Translations under genes and position numbers: made by a program
Source: Bradyrhizobium sp. CCBAU 53421
GTDB taxonomy: Bacteria; Pseudomonadota; Alphaproteobacteria; Rhizobiales; Xanthobacteraceae
Direction: 5' to 3'
Assembly (NCBI RefSeq): GCF_015291625.1
Contig: NZ_CP030047.1
Span: 6,324,001 to 6,388,000, forward strand
DNA length: 64,000 nucleotides
Part shown: positions 35,043-42,234 of the stretch, piece by piece
How the letters are laid out: each line of letters begins with the position of its first letter
How positions within the stretch are numbered: position 1 is the stretch's first letter
Notes under the pieces: model-generated
What the model was told of the DNA's origin: nothing
The model's database searches: none
Seen by the model: only the letters and a program-made list of their open reading frames with translations

Positions 35043-36929
35043 CTACAGCCTGGTCCAGTGACCATCGTTGAAGATCAGGTATTCGACGTTGCTGATCTGG
35101 GTCACCTGGCCATTGCTGAAGTTGACGTCCAAAGAACCACCCTTGCCCGCGGTGATGTCGGTCACGTCGGTCGAGGCGTGATCCAGGAAGGTCAGGGAGT
35201 CCTTGCTGCCGGCGCCGCCGTCGATGGTGTCCTTGCTGGTCGCGTTGGACAGGTAGAAGTAGTCCTGACCATTGCCGCCAACCATCGACGCCGTACCCGT
35301 GGCCGAGCCGACGAACGACGAACCTCCGCTGCCGCCGATCAGCGTCTGCGTGCCCGAACCGGCGATCAGCGTGTCGCTGCCGGAGCCGCCATGCAGCGTG
35401 TCGTTGCCGGCACCGCCGTAGAGCGAATCATTGCCGTCACCGGCGTAGAGCGAGGTCGCGTGCGAGGCATCGCTGCCCGAGTAGAGGATGTCGTTGCCGC
35501 TGCCGCCGTGCTCGGCAACGGTTCCGGTGCCGCCTACCAGCAGGTCGTTGCCGGCGCCACCGTCCAGCGTGTCGGCACCCGCCCCGCCATACAGCGAGTC
35601 GTTGCCGGCGCCGCCGTCAAGGATCGTCGCGTGCGACGTATCCGAGTACGAGTAGAGCGTGTCGTTGCCGCCGCCACCGTGTTCCGCAACTGTCCCGGTA
35701 CCGCCGACCAAAAGGTCGTTGCCGGCGCCACCATCCATCGTGTCGGCACCGGCACTGCCGTACAGCGAGTCGTTGCCCGTGCCGCCGTCCAGGATCGTGG
35801 CGTGCGATGCATCCGAGTGCGAGTAGATCGCATCGTTGCCGCTGCCGCCATACTCCGCAACGGTCCCGGGCGCGCCGATCAGCAGGTCGTTGCCGGTACC
35901 GCCATCCAGCGTGTCGGCCCCGATATCGGCAGGATTATACCCTGCACCGGCAACCAGCGTGTCGTCGCCTGCACCGCCATCGAGTAACGTCCCGAACGTA
36001 TAACCGGCGCCTGACTTGAGAACGTCGTTACCGCTGCCACCGTACTCCGCAGCAGTGCGGATGCCGCCCTGCATCAGGTCGTCGCCGGCGCCGCCATCCA
36101 GCGTGTCGGCTTCGCCACTGGCTCCGCCCTCCAGCGTGTCGTTGCCGTCACCACCCGACAGGAACGAGGCGTACCACGCAAACAGATTCGCGTAGAGCAA
36201 ATCGTCGCCGGCGCCGCCGTAGATCTGATCGCTGTATGTGCCGGCCACCAGCGTGTCATTGCCCGCGCCACCGTCGAGAATCTGGTTGCCGAAACCCGCG
36301 CTCAACCAGTCGTCGCCGTCGCCGCCATACAGGCTATCATCGCCCCAGCCACCGAGCAGCTCGTCGTTGCCGCTACCGCCGTAAAGCGCACTGGAAACGC
36401 TCGTATCGAACACCGGGCCGCCGGACAGCAGCGTGTCGTCGCCGCTGCCGCCAAACAGCTGCGCTGTGGTCCCGCCCCAAAGCCAGTCGTTGCCGGCGCC
36501 GCCGTCCATCGTTTCGTGACCCACGCCGCCACCGTACACCGTGTCGTTGCCGGCGCCGGCAAGAACCATCGTTCCGCGGTTGTTGTTGAAGGTGATTTCG
36601 TCGTTACCGTCGCTGGTCGCGATCAGCACCGGGGCGGCGCCGTTCACGGTCAGCGTCACGTCGCTCTTGGTGGCTTCGATGATCGCCTTCAGCTTGGGAT
36701 CGAGCTTGATCGTATTGTTGGCATTGGTTTCGATCAGAACATTGGCGTTCGGATCCGGGTTGCTGATCCCGGCCCCCACCTCGACCGGGATCGTCGCGCC
36801 GTCATCCGGGCTGGTGTAACCGATCCCCGCGCTGATCAGATAGTCGAGAATCTGTTGCCGGGTTGCGTGATCGATCGTGGAGCCGATCGCTGCCTTGAGC
36901 TGCGTCTGGTTCAGGCTTTGCGTCACCAT
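35043..36929 (-). CDS. RTX calcium-binding repeat protein, larger paralog
   Basis: This 628-residue acidic, Gly/Asp-rich protein with almost no Cys is built mostly from nonapeptide GGxGxDxLx repeats that bind calcium and form parallel beta-rolls outside the cell. An N-terminal region of about 105 residues (LKAAIGSTIDHATRQQILDY onward) is non-repetitive. The C-terminal 70 residues or so (YFYLSNATSKDTIDGGAGSK onward, then VEYLIFNDGHWTRL) probably contain the uncleaved type I secretion signal. There is no Sec signal, as expected. The neighbouring ABC/HlyD pair is the obvious exporter. Three 57-residue supermodules occur inside (DNA repeat 35352-35864). It is probably a matrix or adhesion protein; no enzymatic domain is seen. 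Confidence 0.88.
   Translation of the reverse strand: MVTQSLNQTQLKAAIGSTIDHATRQQILDYLISAGIGYTSPDDGATIPVEVGAGISNPDPNANVLIETNANNTIKLDPKLKAIIEATKSDVTLTVNGAAPVLIATSDGNDEITFNNNRGTMVLAGAGNDTVYGGGVGHETMDGGAGNDWLWGGTTAQLFGGSGDDTLLSGGPVFDTSVSSALYGGSGNDELLGGWGDDSLYGGDGDDWLSAGFGNQILDGGAGNDTLVAGTYSDQIYGGAGDDLLYANLFAWYASFLSGGDGNDTLEGGASGEADTLDGGAGDDLMQGGIRTAAEYGGSGNDVLKSGAGYTFGTLLDGGAGDDTLVAGAGYNPADIGADTLDGGTGNDLLIGAPGTVAEYGGSGNDAIYSHSDASHATILDGGTGNDSLYGSAGADTMDGGAGNDLLVGGTGTVAEHGGGGNDTLYSYSDTSHATILDGGAGNDSLYGGAGADTLDGGAGNDLLVGGTGTVAEHGGSGNDILYSGSDASHATSLYAGDGNDSLYGGAGNDTLHGGSGSDTLIAGSGTQTLIGGSGGSSFVGSATGTASMVGGNGQDYFYLSNATSKDTIDGGAGSKDSLTFLDHASTDVTDITAGKGGSLDVNFSNGQVTQISNVEYLIFNDGHWTRL
35352..35864 (-). 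repeat. Three tandem 171-bp coding repeats inside the RTX gene
   Basis: Units 35694-35864, 35523-35693 and 35352-35522 each encode 57 residues starting TVAE(Y/H)GG and ending with a Gly-rich turn. The first two are near-identical and the third diverges in its second half. Each unit combines several RTX nonapeptides with a YSxSDxSHAT insert. Exact multiples of 171 bp imply recent duplication. They are not CRISPR repeats, because the phase is coding and there are no spacers. Confidence 0.85.
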
Positions 36930-37063
36930 CGATGGAGCCCCTGCTTCGACGCGCTACATCATCGCAAAGCAAATACTCAAATGATCTCGATGATTCACAA
37001 TTGGAGCAGGCTGCAACACTGCAAGATTATCAGACAACATTTCATAACACCACCTGCAATCGC

Positions 37064-37100
37064 AAAAAAGCGCCGCCTCAACCAGAGTTGGGGCGGCGCC
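37064..37100 (-). terminator. Strong terminator of the smaller RTX gene
   Basis: On the minus strand a GC-rich stem (GCGCCGCC with GGCGGCGC plus inner CAAC/GTTG pairing) is followed by TTTTTT, about 36 bp past the stop of the second RTX gene. It is a classical intrinsic terminator and separates the two RTX transcription units. Confidence 0.88.
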
Positions 37101-37135
37101 TTCGTTTAGTGAAGATCTAGTTCAGACCTGGGATC

Positions 37136-38407
37136 TTACAGCTTGGTCGAGTGACCATCGTTGAAGATCAGATATTCGATATTGCTGATCTGGGTCACCT
37201 GGCCATTGCTGAAGTTGACGTCCAGGGAACCATCCTTGCCCGCGCTGATACCTGTCACATCGGTCGAGGCGTGATCCAGGAAGGTCAGCGAGTCCTTGTT
37301 GCCGGCACCACCGTCAATGGTGTCGCTGCTGTTGGCGTTGGACAGGTAGAAGTAGTCCTGACCATTGCCGCCAACCATCGACGCCGTACCGGTGGCCGAG
37401 CCAACGAACGAGTCGTTGCCGCCGCCGCCAATCAGCGTCTGGTTGCCCGAGCCGGCGACCAGCGTGTCGCTGCCGGAGCCGCCATACAGCGTGTCGTTGC
37501 CGGCGCCGCCATAGAGCGAGTCGTTGCCGTCGCCACCGTAGAGCGAGGTCGCGTGCGACGCATCGCTGCCCGAGTAGAGCACGTCCTTGCCGGCGCCGCC
37601 GTACTCGGCAACGGTACCGGTGCCGCCGACCAGCAGGTCGTTGCCGGCGCCGCCATTCAGCGTATCGGCGCCCGCACCGCCATACAGCGAGTCGTTGCCG
37701 GCACCACCGTTCAGGACCGAGCCGTGCGACGCATCCGAGTTCGAGTAGAGCGCGTCGTTGCCGGTGCCGCCGCTGAGCAGATTGTTGCCCGTACCGCCAA
37801 CCAGCACATCGTTGCCGCGACCGCCGACCAGGTCGGACGAGGTACCGCCGTAGAGTGTGTCGTCGCCGGAGCCGCCGAGCAGCGTATCGGCGCCAGTGCC
37901 GACGAGCAGATCGTTGCCAGAGCCGCCGTCCAGCGTGCTGTGACCGGAAGCGTTGTCGATCAGCACGTCGTTGCCGGCACCACCGCTGAGCGAGTCGTGA
38001 CCCGCGCCACCGAAGATCGTGTCATTGCCGGCGCCGGCGAGAACCGTCGTATCACCGGTGTTGTTGATGAAGATCTGATCGTTGCCGGAGCCGGTCGCGA
38101 CCAGCACCGGGGTGCTGCCGTTGACCGACAGCGTCACGTCGCTCTTGGTGGCTTCGATGATCGCCTTCAGGTTGGCGTCAGTGTTAACGGTGTTATTGGC
38201 GTTGGTTTCGATGAGAACATTGGCAGACGGATCCGGGTTGGAAATGCCCGCACCCACCTGGACCGGAATCTCCGTTCCGTCATCCGGGCTGGTGTATCCG
38301 ACCCCTGCGTTGATCAGATAGTCAAGGATCTGTTGCTGGGTCGCGTGATCGATCGTTCCGTTGATCGCATGTTTCAGGTCGGTTTGGTCTAGATTGTAAG
38401 TCGCCAT
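37136..38407 (-). CDS. RTX calcium-binding repeat protein, smaller paralog
   Basis: This 423-residue paralog of the preceding RTX gene begins MATYNLDQTDLKHAINGTID. The first 105 residues or so and the last 120 (GTASMVGGNGQDYFYLSNAN, QISNIEYLIFNDGHSTKL) are nearly the same as in the larger protein. The middle has fewer GGxGxD repeats and only one copy of the TVAEYGG supermodule. Its C-terminus should be read by the same exporter. The 206 bp between the two genes contain its terminator and the promoter or leader of the larger gene. The family is otherwise unassigned; adhesion or matrix structure is the likely role. Confidence 0.88.
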   Translation of the reverse strand: MATYNLDQTDLKHAINGTIDHATQQQILDYLINAGVGYTSPDDGTEIPVQVGAGISNPDPSANVLIETNANNTVNTDANLKAIIEATKSDVTLSVNGSTPVLVATGSGNDQIFINNTGDTTVLAGAGNDTIFGGAGHDSLSGGAGNDVLIDNASGHSTLDGGSGNDLLVGTGADTLLGGSGDDTLYGGTSSDLVGGRGNDVLVGGTGNNLLSGGTGNDALYSNSDASHGSVLNGGAGNDSLYGGAGADTLNGGAGNDLLVGGTGTVAEYGGAGKDVLYSGSDASHATSLYGGDGNDSLYGGAGNDTLYGGSGSDTLVAGSGNQTLIGGGGNDSFVGSATGTASMVGGNGQDYFYLSNANSSDTIDGGAGNKDSLTFLDHASTDVTGISAGKDGSLDVNFSNGQVTQISNIEYLIFNDGHSTKL

Positions 38408-39091
38408 CGATGTAGCCCCTGCTTGGGATACGAGGATTCAAGCCGCTCGCCCGCACCTAAGCTGTTGAATCACAACTGGTTTGTTGCGACGCAGCTCAAA
38501 TGTGGACACACGTTACGAACTTGTTAAGTCCATTGTTAAGTCCGCAATACCGGAGTGTCAATCGACAATGCGCTGTTAACGCCTGGTTCCATGAGGCTTT
38601 TGTGAGACTTAGCACCACTTCGGAGGTGAGCTAACATTCAGCGTGAGCGGCTCACAAATGTTAGCCGCGGCGCAAAAAAGGATAGTGATTATACGGGGTT
38701 TCGTCGTGGCCTCAGCGGGCGCCGGAGCCCCGAATTTCGCAGCCGTTGCCCGCGCTTCGATCCGATTTTCCGATCTGAAAAAATATTTCTGCGCCGCGTG
38801 AGAGCTTTTCCAAAAAAGCGTCAAACTTCACAACCGGCCGGCAAGCGGAGCGGCGTCATGCCGGGTTCTGGTTGCAGGGCACGCGCACGAAGCGGGCGAA
38901 AACCGCGGAATCGATCCCAGAATCGGGGCAATTGAGCTGCCCGGCCAAGACCGGAGGAGAGCCAGATCGAGCGTCCGATATAACAAATTAACATCAGATT
39001 CGCCGCGATCCATTAGGGACGGGAGTGCGAAACGGCAAGGAAACGGCACCACGGAGCCCCGATTCACCGGCGACGCAACCGCTTGTCGCGA
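38408..39091. other. 684-bp intergenic region upstream of the smaller RTX gene
   Basis: This is the largest gene-free stretch of the window. It lies upstream of the RTX gene and downstream of the minus-strand GT4. It is AT-rich between 38480 and 38700 with TTAAGTCCATTGTTAAG near 38525, a nested inverted repeat at 38630-38665 and AACAAATTAACATC near 38985. It probably contains the RTX promoter and several regulator sites. Short open frames here have no protein-like composition and are not called. Confidence 0.5.
38630..38665. promoter_or_regulatory. Nested inverted repeat GCTAACAT / ATGTTAGC
   Basis: The outer arms GCTAACAT (38630-38637) and ATGTTAGC (38658-38665) enclose the inner arms GTGAG (38643-38647) and CTCAC (38651-38655). 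The 36-bp element lies about 225 bp upstream of the smaller RTX gene. The outer arms contain the CTAACA word found in other promoters of the locus, and the inner arms give a second dyad with the same centre. It may be a two-site operator or an RNA hairpin. Confidence 0.5.
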
Positions 39092-40246
39092 TCACCCGGC
39101 GGCGGCGCGCGCGTAGATCGCCTCGAGCAGCCGGAGATTCTCATCCGGCGCGTAGCGCGCGAGATAGGCGGCCCGCGCGGCCTGCCCCCATGCCGAGGCG
39201 CGATCGGGCGCGCCCAGAAGATCAGCAACGCGGTGTCCGAGCGCAGCCGCATCGCCCGGCGGCACCAATGCGCCGGTTTCGCCGGCGCTCACCACCTCCG
39301 CAAGTCCGCCGATCTCGGATGCGATCACCGGCGTACCCCGCGCGAAGGCCTCGACCACGACCATCGGAAATCCCTCGTACCACAGCGACGGTACGACCAA
39401 CGCCCGGGCACTCGCCATTTCCCGCAGCACGTCTGCGCGTGACAGCGCACCGAGAAACCTGACATTGCCTGGCGCCCGGGCTTCAAGCGCGGCCCGCTCC
39501 GGCCCCTCGCCCACGATCCGCAACGGCACGTCCGTCCCCGCAACCGCGTCGAGCAAGACACCCACGCCCTTCTCGCGGCTCAGCCGTCCGACATAGAGCA
39601 ACCCGGCGCGCGGCGACGCCGGATCGGGCGCGCCCGGATCGGCCATGAAATTCGGCTTCACGTCGATCCGGCCTGCATCGAAACCTGCCTGCGTGAACAA
39701 CGTCCGCGCAAACCGCGTCAGCGCGATCAGGCGCAGACCGGGACGCGTCCAGGTGCCGCGGCGCTGGTGCTGCGCGATCATGTAGGCCGAAGCCAGCGAG
39801 CCCGGCAGCGACCCGCGGTAGCAGCGATGGGCAACGCCCCAGAGATGGCCGCGATCCAGGCACTTGTGGCAGATGCGGCCGTCGCGCAGCAGCATGCCGC
39901 CGGTGCAGAGGGCGCGATAATTGTGCAGGGTCACCACCGCAGGCACGCGCTTTTGCCGGCAGACATCGAACACGGCGGGCGAGAGCAGCGGGAAGAAATT
40001 GTGGACGTGGACGATGTCGGGGCGAAAGCGGTCGATCGCCGACGCGACGACCCGTTTTCCCTCCGCGTTATCGGCGATCGACAGCGTGGTCGCGATCCGC
40101 GCGGCAAGCGAATTGATCGCCTCGTTGCTGACCGTGAGCGTTTCGACACTGTGTCCAGCGTCGCGCAACAGGTCGACTTCCGCTTCGAACACGACGTCCT
40201 CGCCGCCGCGTCCCTGATACCTGTTGTGAGCGATCAGGATCTTCAT
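39092..40246 (-). CDS. Glycosyltransferase, GT4 family
   Basis: This 384-residue GT-B enzyme begins MKILIAHNRYQGRGGEDVVF. The N-terminal domain carries a Cys cluster (LCTGG, ICHKC, HRCYRGS) seen in a GT4 subgroup and possibly zinc-binding. The C-terminal donor domain has LLYVGRLSREKGVGVLLDAV and ALVVPSLWYEGFPMVVVEAF, with the E-x7-E Glu pair. Its ATG overlaps the heparinase gene stop by four bases, so it is the last gene of a three-gene coupled unit (oxidoreductase, heparinase, GT4). Donor and acceptor are unknown. Confidence 0.87.
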   Translation of the reverse strand: MKILIAHNRYQGRGGEDVVFEAEVDLLRDAGHSVETLTVSNEAINSLAARIATTLSIADNAEGKRVVASAIDRFRPDIVHVHNFFPLLSPAVFDVCRQKRVPAVVTLHNYRALCTGGMLLRDGRICHKCLDRGHLWGVAHRCYRGSLPGSLASAYMIAQHQRRGTWTRPGLRLIALTRFARTLFTQAGFDAGRIDVKPNFMADPGAPDPASPRAGLLYVGRLSREKGVGVLLDAVAGTDVPLRIVGEGPERAALEARAPGNVRFLGALSRADVLREMASARALVVPSLWYEGFPMVVVEAFARGTPVIASEIGGLAEVVSAGETGALVPPGDAAALGHRVADLLGAPDRASAWGQAARAAYLARYAPDENLRLLEAIYARAAAG

Positions 40247-42234
40247 GATCGGCGTGCCGGGCCTGAAAACCAGCGCAGCTCCGTCACGAGGCTTTGGCCG
40301 GCGGCCAGCGTCCCGGAGCCGATCAGCGTCGTTGCCGGCACCTTGAGATCGAAGGACGGCGAGTACCAGCCGGCCGGCATGATCTCGTCGCCGCGATACG
40401 ACGTCCAGCTGAGCGCTGCCGGCAGCTCGAGCTCGCCGCGTCCGCCCGGCCATGTGAGCTGCGCGTTGCGTCCTTCGAGCTTGCATTCAACGTCGGGACC
40501 GAGATGCCAGCTGAGGCTCGCCGGCACCGCAAGCCCTTCATCGGCAAGCACGATATCGGTGACGACGAGCCGCGCCGCCTGCCGCTGCAATTGCACCGAA
40601 CGGCGGTGCACGAGAGCTGCTGCCTCCTGATATCCCGAATGCTCCGCGACCCAGCTGGCGTCGGCATCGCGATCGTCCAGGCCGCCTGCTGCGATCAGCC
40701 GGCTCCGTGCATGCCGCGTCCAGAGGAACGGGCCGCCCGACACCGACTGGTCGCGCCCGAACAGGCAGAGCGTGTTGTGTGCCAGCGTAGAACGGAAATA
40801 GGCCCGCCATCGCGGATCGCCGTGATAGCAATAGGTGCCGGGGTCGGCGAGGATATCGACGCCTCCGATCCGGCATTCGAGCGACAGCGCATCCGCATGC
40901 GCATGCGCCGCAATGCGGCCGAAGCCGTGCGGGCCGTGATCGCAGCGGCACCACACCGCGTTGGCGGAATCCACGAGAAAGGTCTGTCCCGCCTCATCGA
41001 GCAAATGCGGGCGTCGCGCGGGCCGCGCGGCGATCGCACGTGGCTTGATGCCGTCGGTCAGGAAGAACGTGCGCAGATCGGGCTCCGGCAGCCTGGGCCA
41101 CCACGGCAGATCGCCGAACAGGCGCGCGCCGCCAGCGAGCAAGCCGAGCCAGCGATTGCCGGCGTGATCGTCGAGCAACAGGCCGATGCCGTCATCGCCA
41201 TCACCCTGACGGGAAGGACGCGCGCGGTCGTCGAGCATCGCGGCGATGACGTCGCTCATGCGGCACATCGTGGTCCAGACCGCACCGTCAAGCTGATGTC
41301 CCGACGACTCGCCCTGCACCGCCGCGACGAGCAGGAGTTCGAGGACAAAGCCGTGGTAATCGGTTGCGAGCTCGCTGTTGCTGCCGCAAGCAAGCGTTTG
41401 CGCGACGGCTTCGTGCGCCAATGTGGCGGCGGAGTGCTGGCGCCATCGCGCGCTGTCGCGAAAGAACGGAAACACGCAGGCTGCCACGAACTGTCCGGCG
41501 GTCTCCGCGATGATATGGTTGTTGGCCGAGGAGCCGCGGCTCGGGAATTGCGACAACCAGTATTGATGCGCGTAAAGCTGGGTCTGGAACAGGTCGTTAT
41601 GCTCGAACAACGAGGGGGCGCCGGGCCAGTTCTGCAGCAGCTGGCGTACCCAGGCCCACGAGATCAGCCGCACGCCAAGCTCGATGCCGCTGATCCAGTG
41701 CGGACCACGCGGGAATGGATTGTCGCGCCACCAGCTTGTGAGATGCTCGGCCACGCGCCTGGCGTAGCGCTCGTCCGAGGTCAGGTAATACGCGGCCGCG
41801 AGCACCGTGAGATGATGGTGACGCGACGGCTCCCAGATGTATTTGATATTTCCGACCGTGGCTTCGTCACGATAAGGCATAGCAAAGGCGTACATATCGG
41901 CAGGTGCGCGCCTGCCACTACGGACATCGACGAACCAGTCCGGCCGCTCGCCCAGGGCCGCATGATCTCTGGCGAAAACCCGCCAATGTCCGGCGAGAAT
42001 TCGGTCGGCGCTCCGGATCAGCCGCTCTGCAGCCTGCGGCGGCGCGTGCGCCGGCAAGGGCAACGGCTTCAGCCGCAGCTGGCGCGGGCCAGGCGCGAGG
42101 CTGGCGCGGGCATGTCGCGCGATGTCGGGTGGAGTGATACGCCAGAGCAGCCGCAGCAGCTGGTCGTTCACCCGTCCCGCAAGCTCGGACGGCTCCATGC
42201 GCCGCAGCCTGCGCAGATACCAGGTCGGATTCAT
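40243..42234 (-). CDS. Heparinase II/III-like polysaccharide lyase
   Basis: This 663-residue protein is built like PL12/PL17-type lyases. An N-terminal (alpha/alpha) toroid (about 70-380) has IKYIWEPSRHHHLTVLAAAYYLT and the GSSANNHIIAETAG catalytic-site loop. A C-terminal beta-sandwich has HAHADALSLECRIGGVDILADPGT, which places a metal-binding or catalytic His. Such enzymes cleave uronate-containing polymers, and uronate-linked repeats are likely here given Ugd and AlgD-like enzymes. No clear signal peptide is visible, which is common for EPS-locus members. It overlaps neighbours by ATGA on both sides. Confidence 0.87.
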   Translation of the reverse strand: MNPTWYLRRLRRMEPSELAGRVNDQLLRLLWRITPPDIARHARASLAPGPRQLRLKPLPLPAHAPPQAAERLIRSADRILAGHWRVFARDHAALGERPDWFVDVRSGRRAPADMYAFAMPYRDEATVGNIKYIWEPSRHHHLTVLAAAYYLTSDERYARRVAEHLTSWWRDNPFPRGPHWISGIELGVRLISWAWVRQLLQNWPGAPSLFEHNDLFQTQLYAHQYWLSQFPSRGSSANNHIIAETAGQFVAACVFPFFRDSARWRQHSAATLAHEAVAQTLACGSNSELATDYHGFVLELLLVAAVQGESSGHQLDGAVWTTMCRMSDVIAAMLDDRARPSRQGDGDDGIGLLLDDHAGNRWLGLLAGGARLFGDLPWWPRLPEPDLRTFFLTDGIKPRAIAARPARRPHLLDEAGQTFLVDSANAVWCRCDHGPHGFGRIAAHAHADALSLECRIGGVDILADPGTYCYHGDPRWRAYFRSTLAHNTLCLFGRDQSVSGGPFLWTRHARSRLIAAGGLDDRDADASWVAEHSGYQEAAALVHRRSVQLQRQAARLVVTDIVLADEGLAVPASLSWHLGPDVECKLEGRNAQLTWPGGRGELELPAALSWTSYRGDEIMPAGWYSPSFDLKVPATTLIGSGTLAAGQSLVTELRWFSGPARRS

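Noticed and set aside
35352..35864. CRISPR-like regular repeats
   Set aside because: The repeats are 171 bp long, contiguous, in coding phase and encode RTX nonapeptides. There are no spacers and no cas genes.
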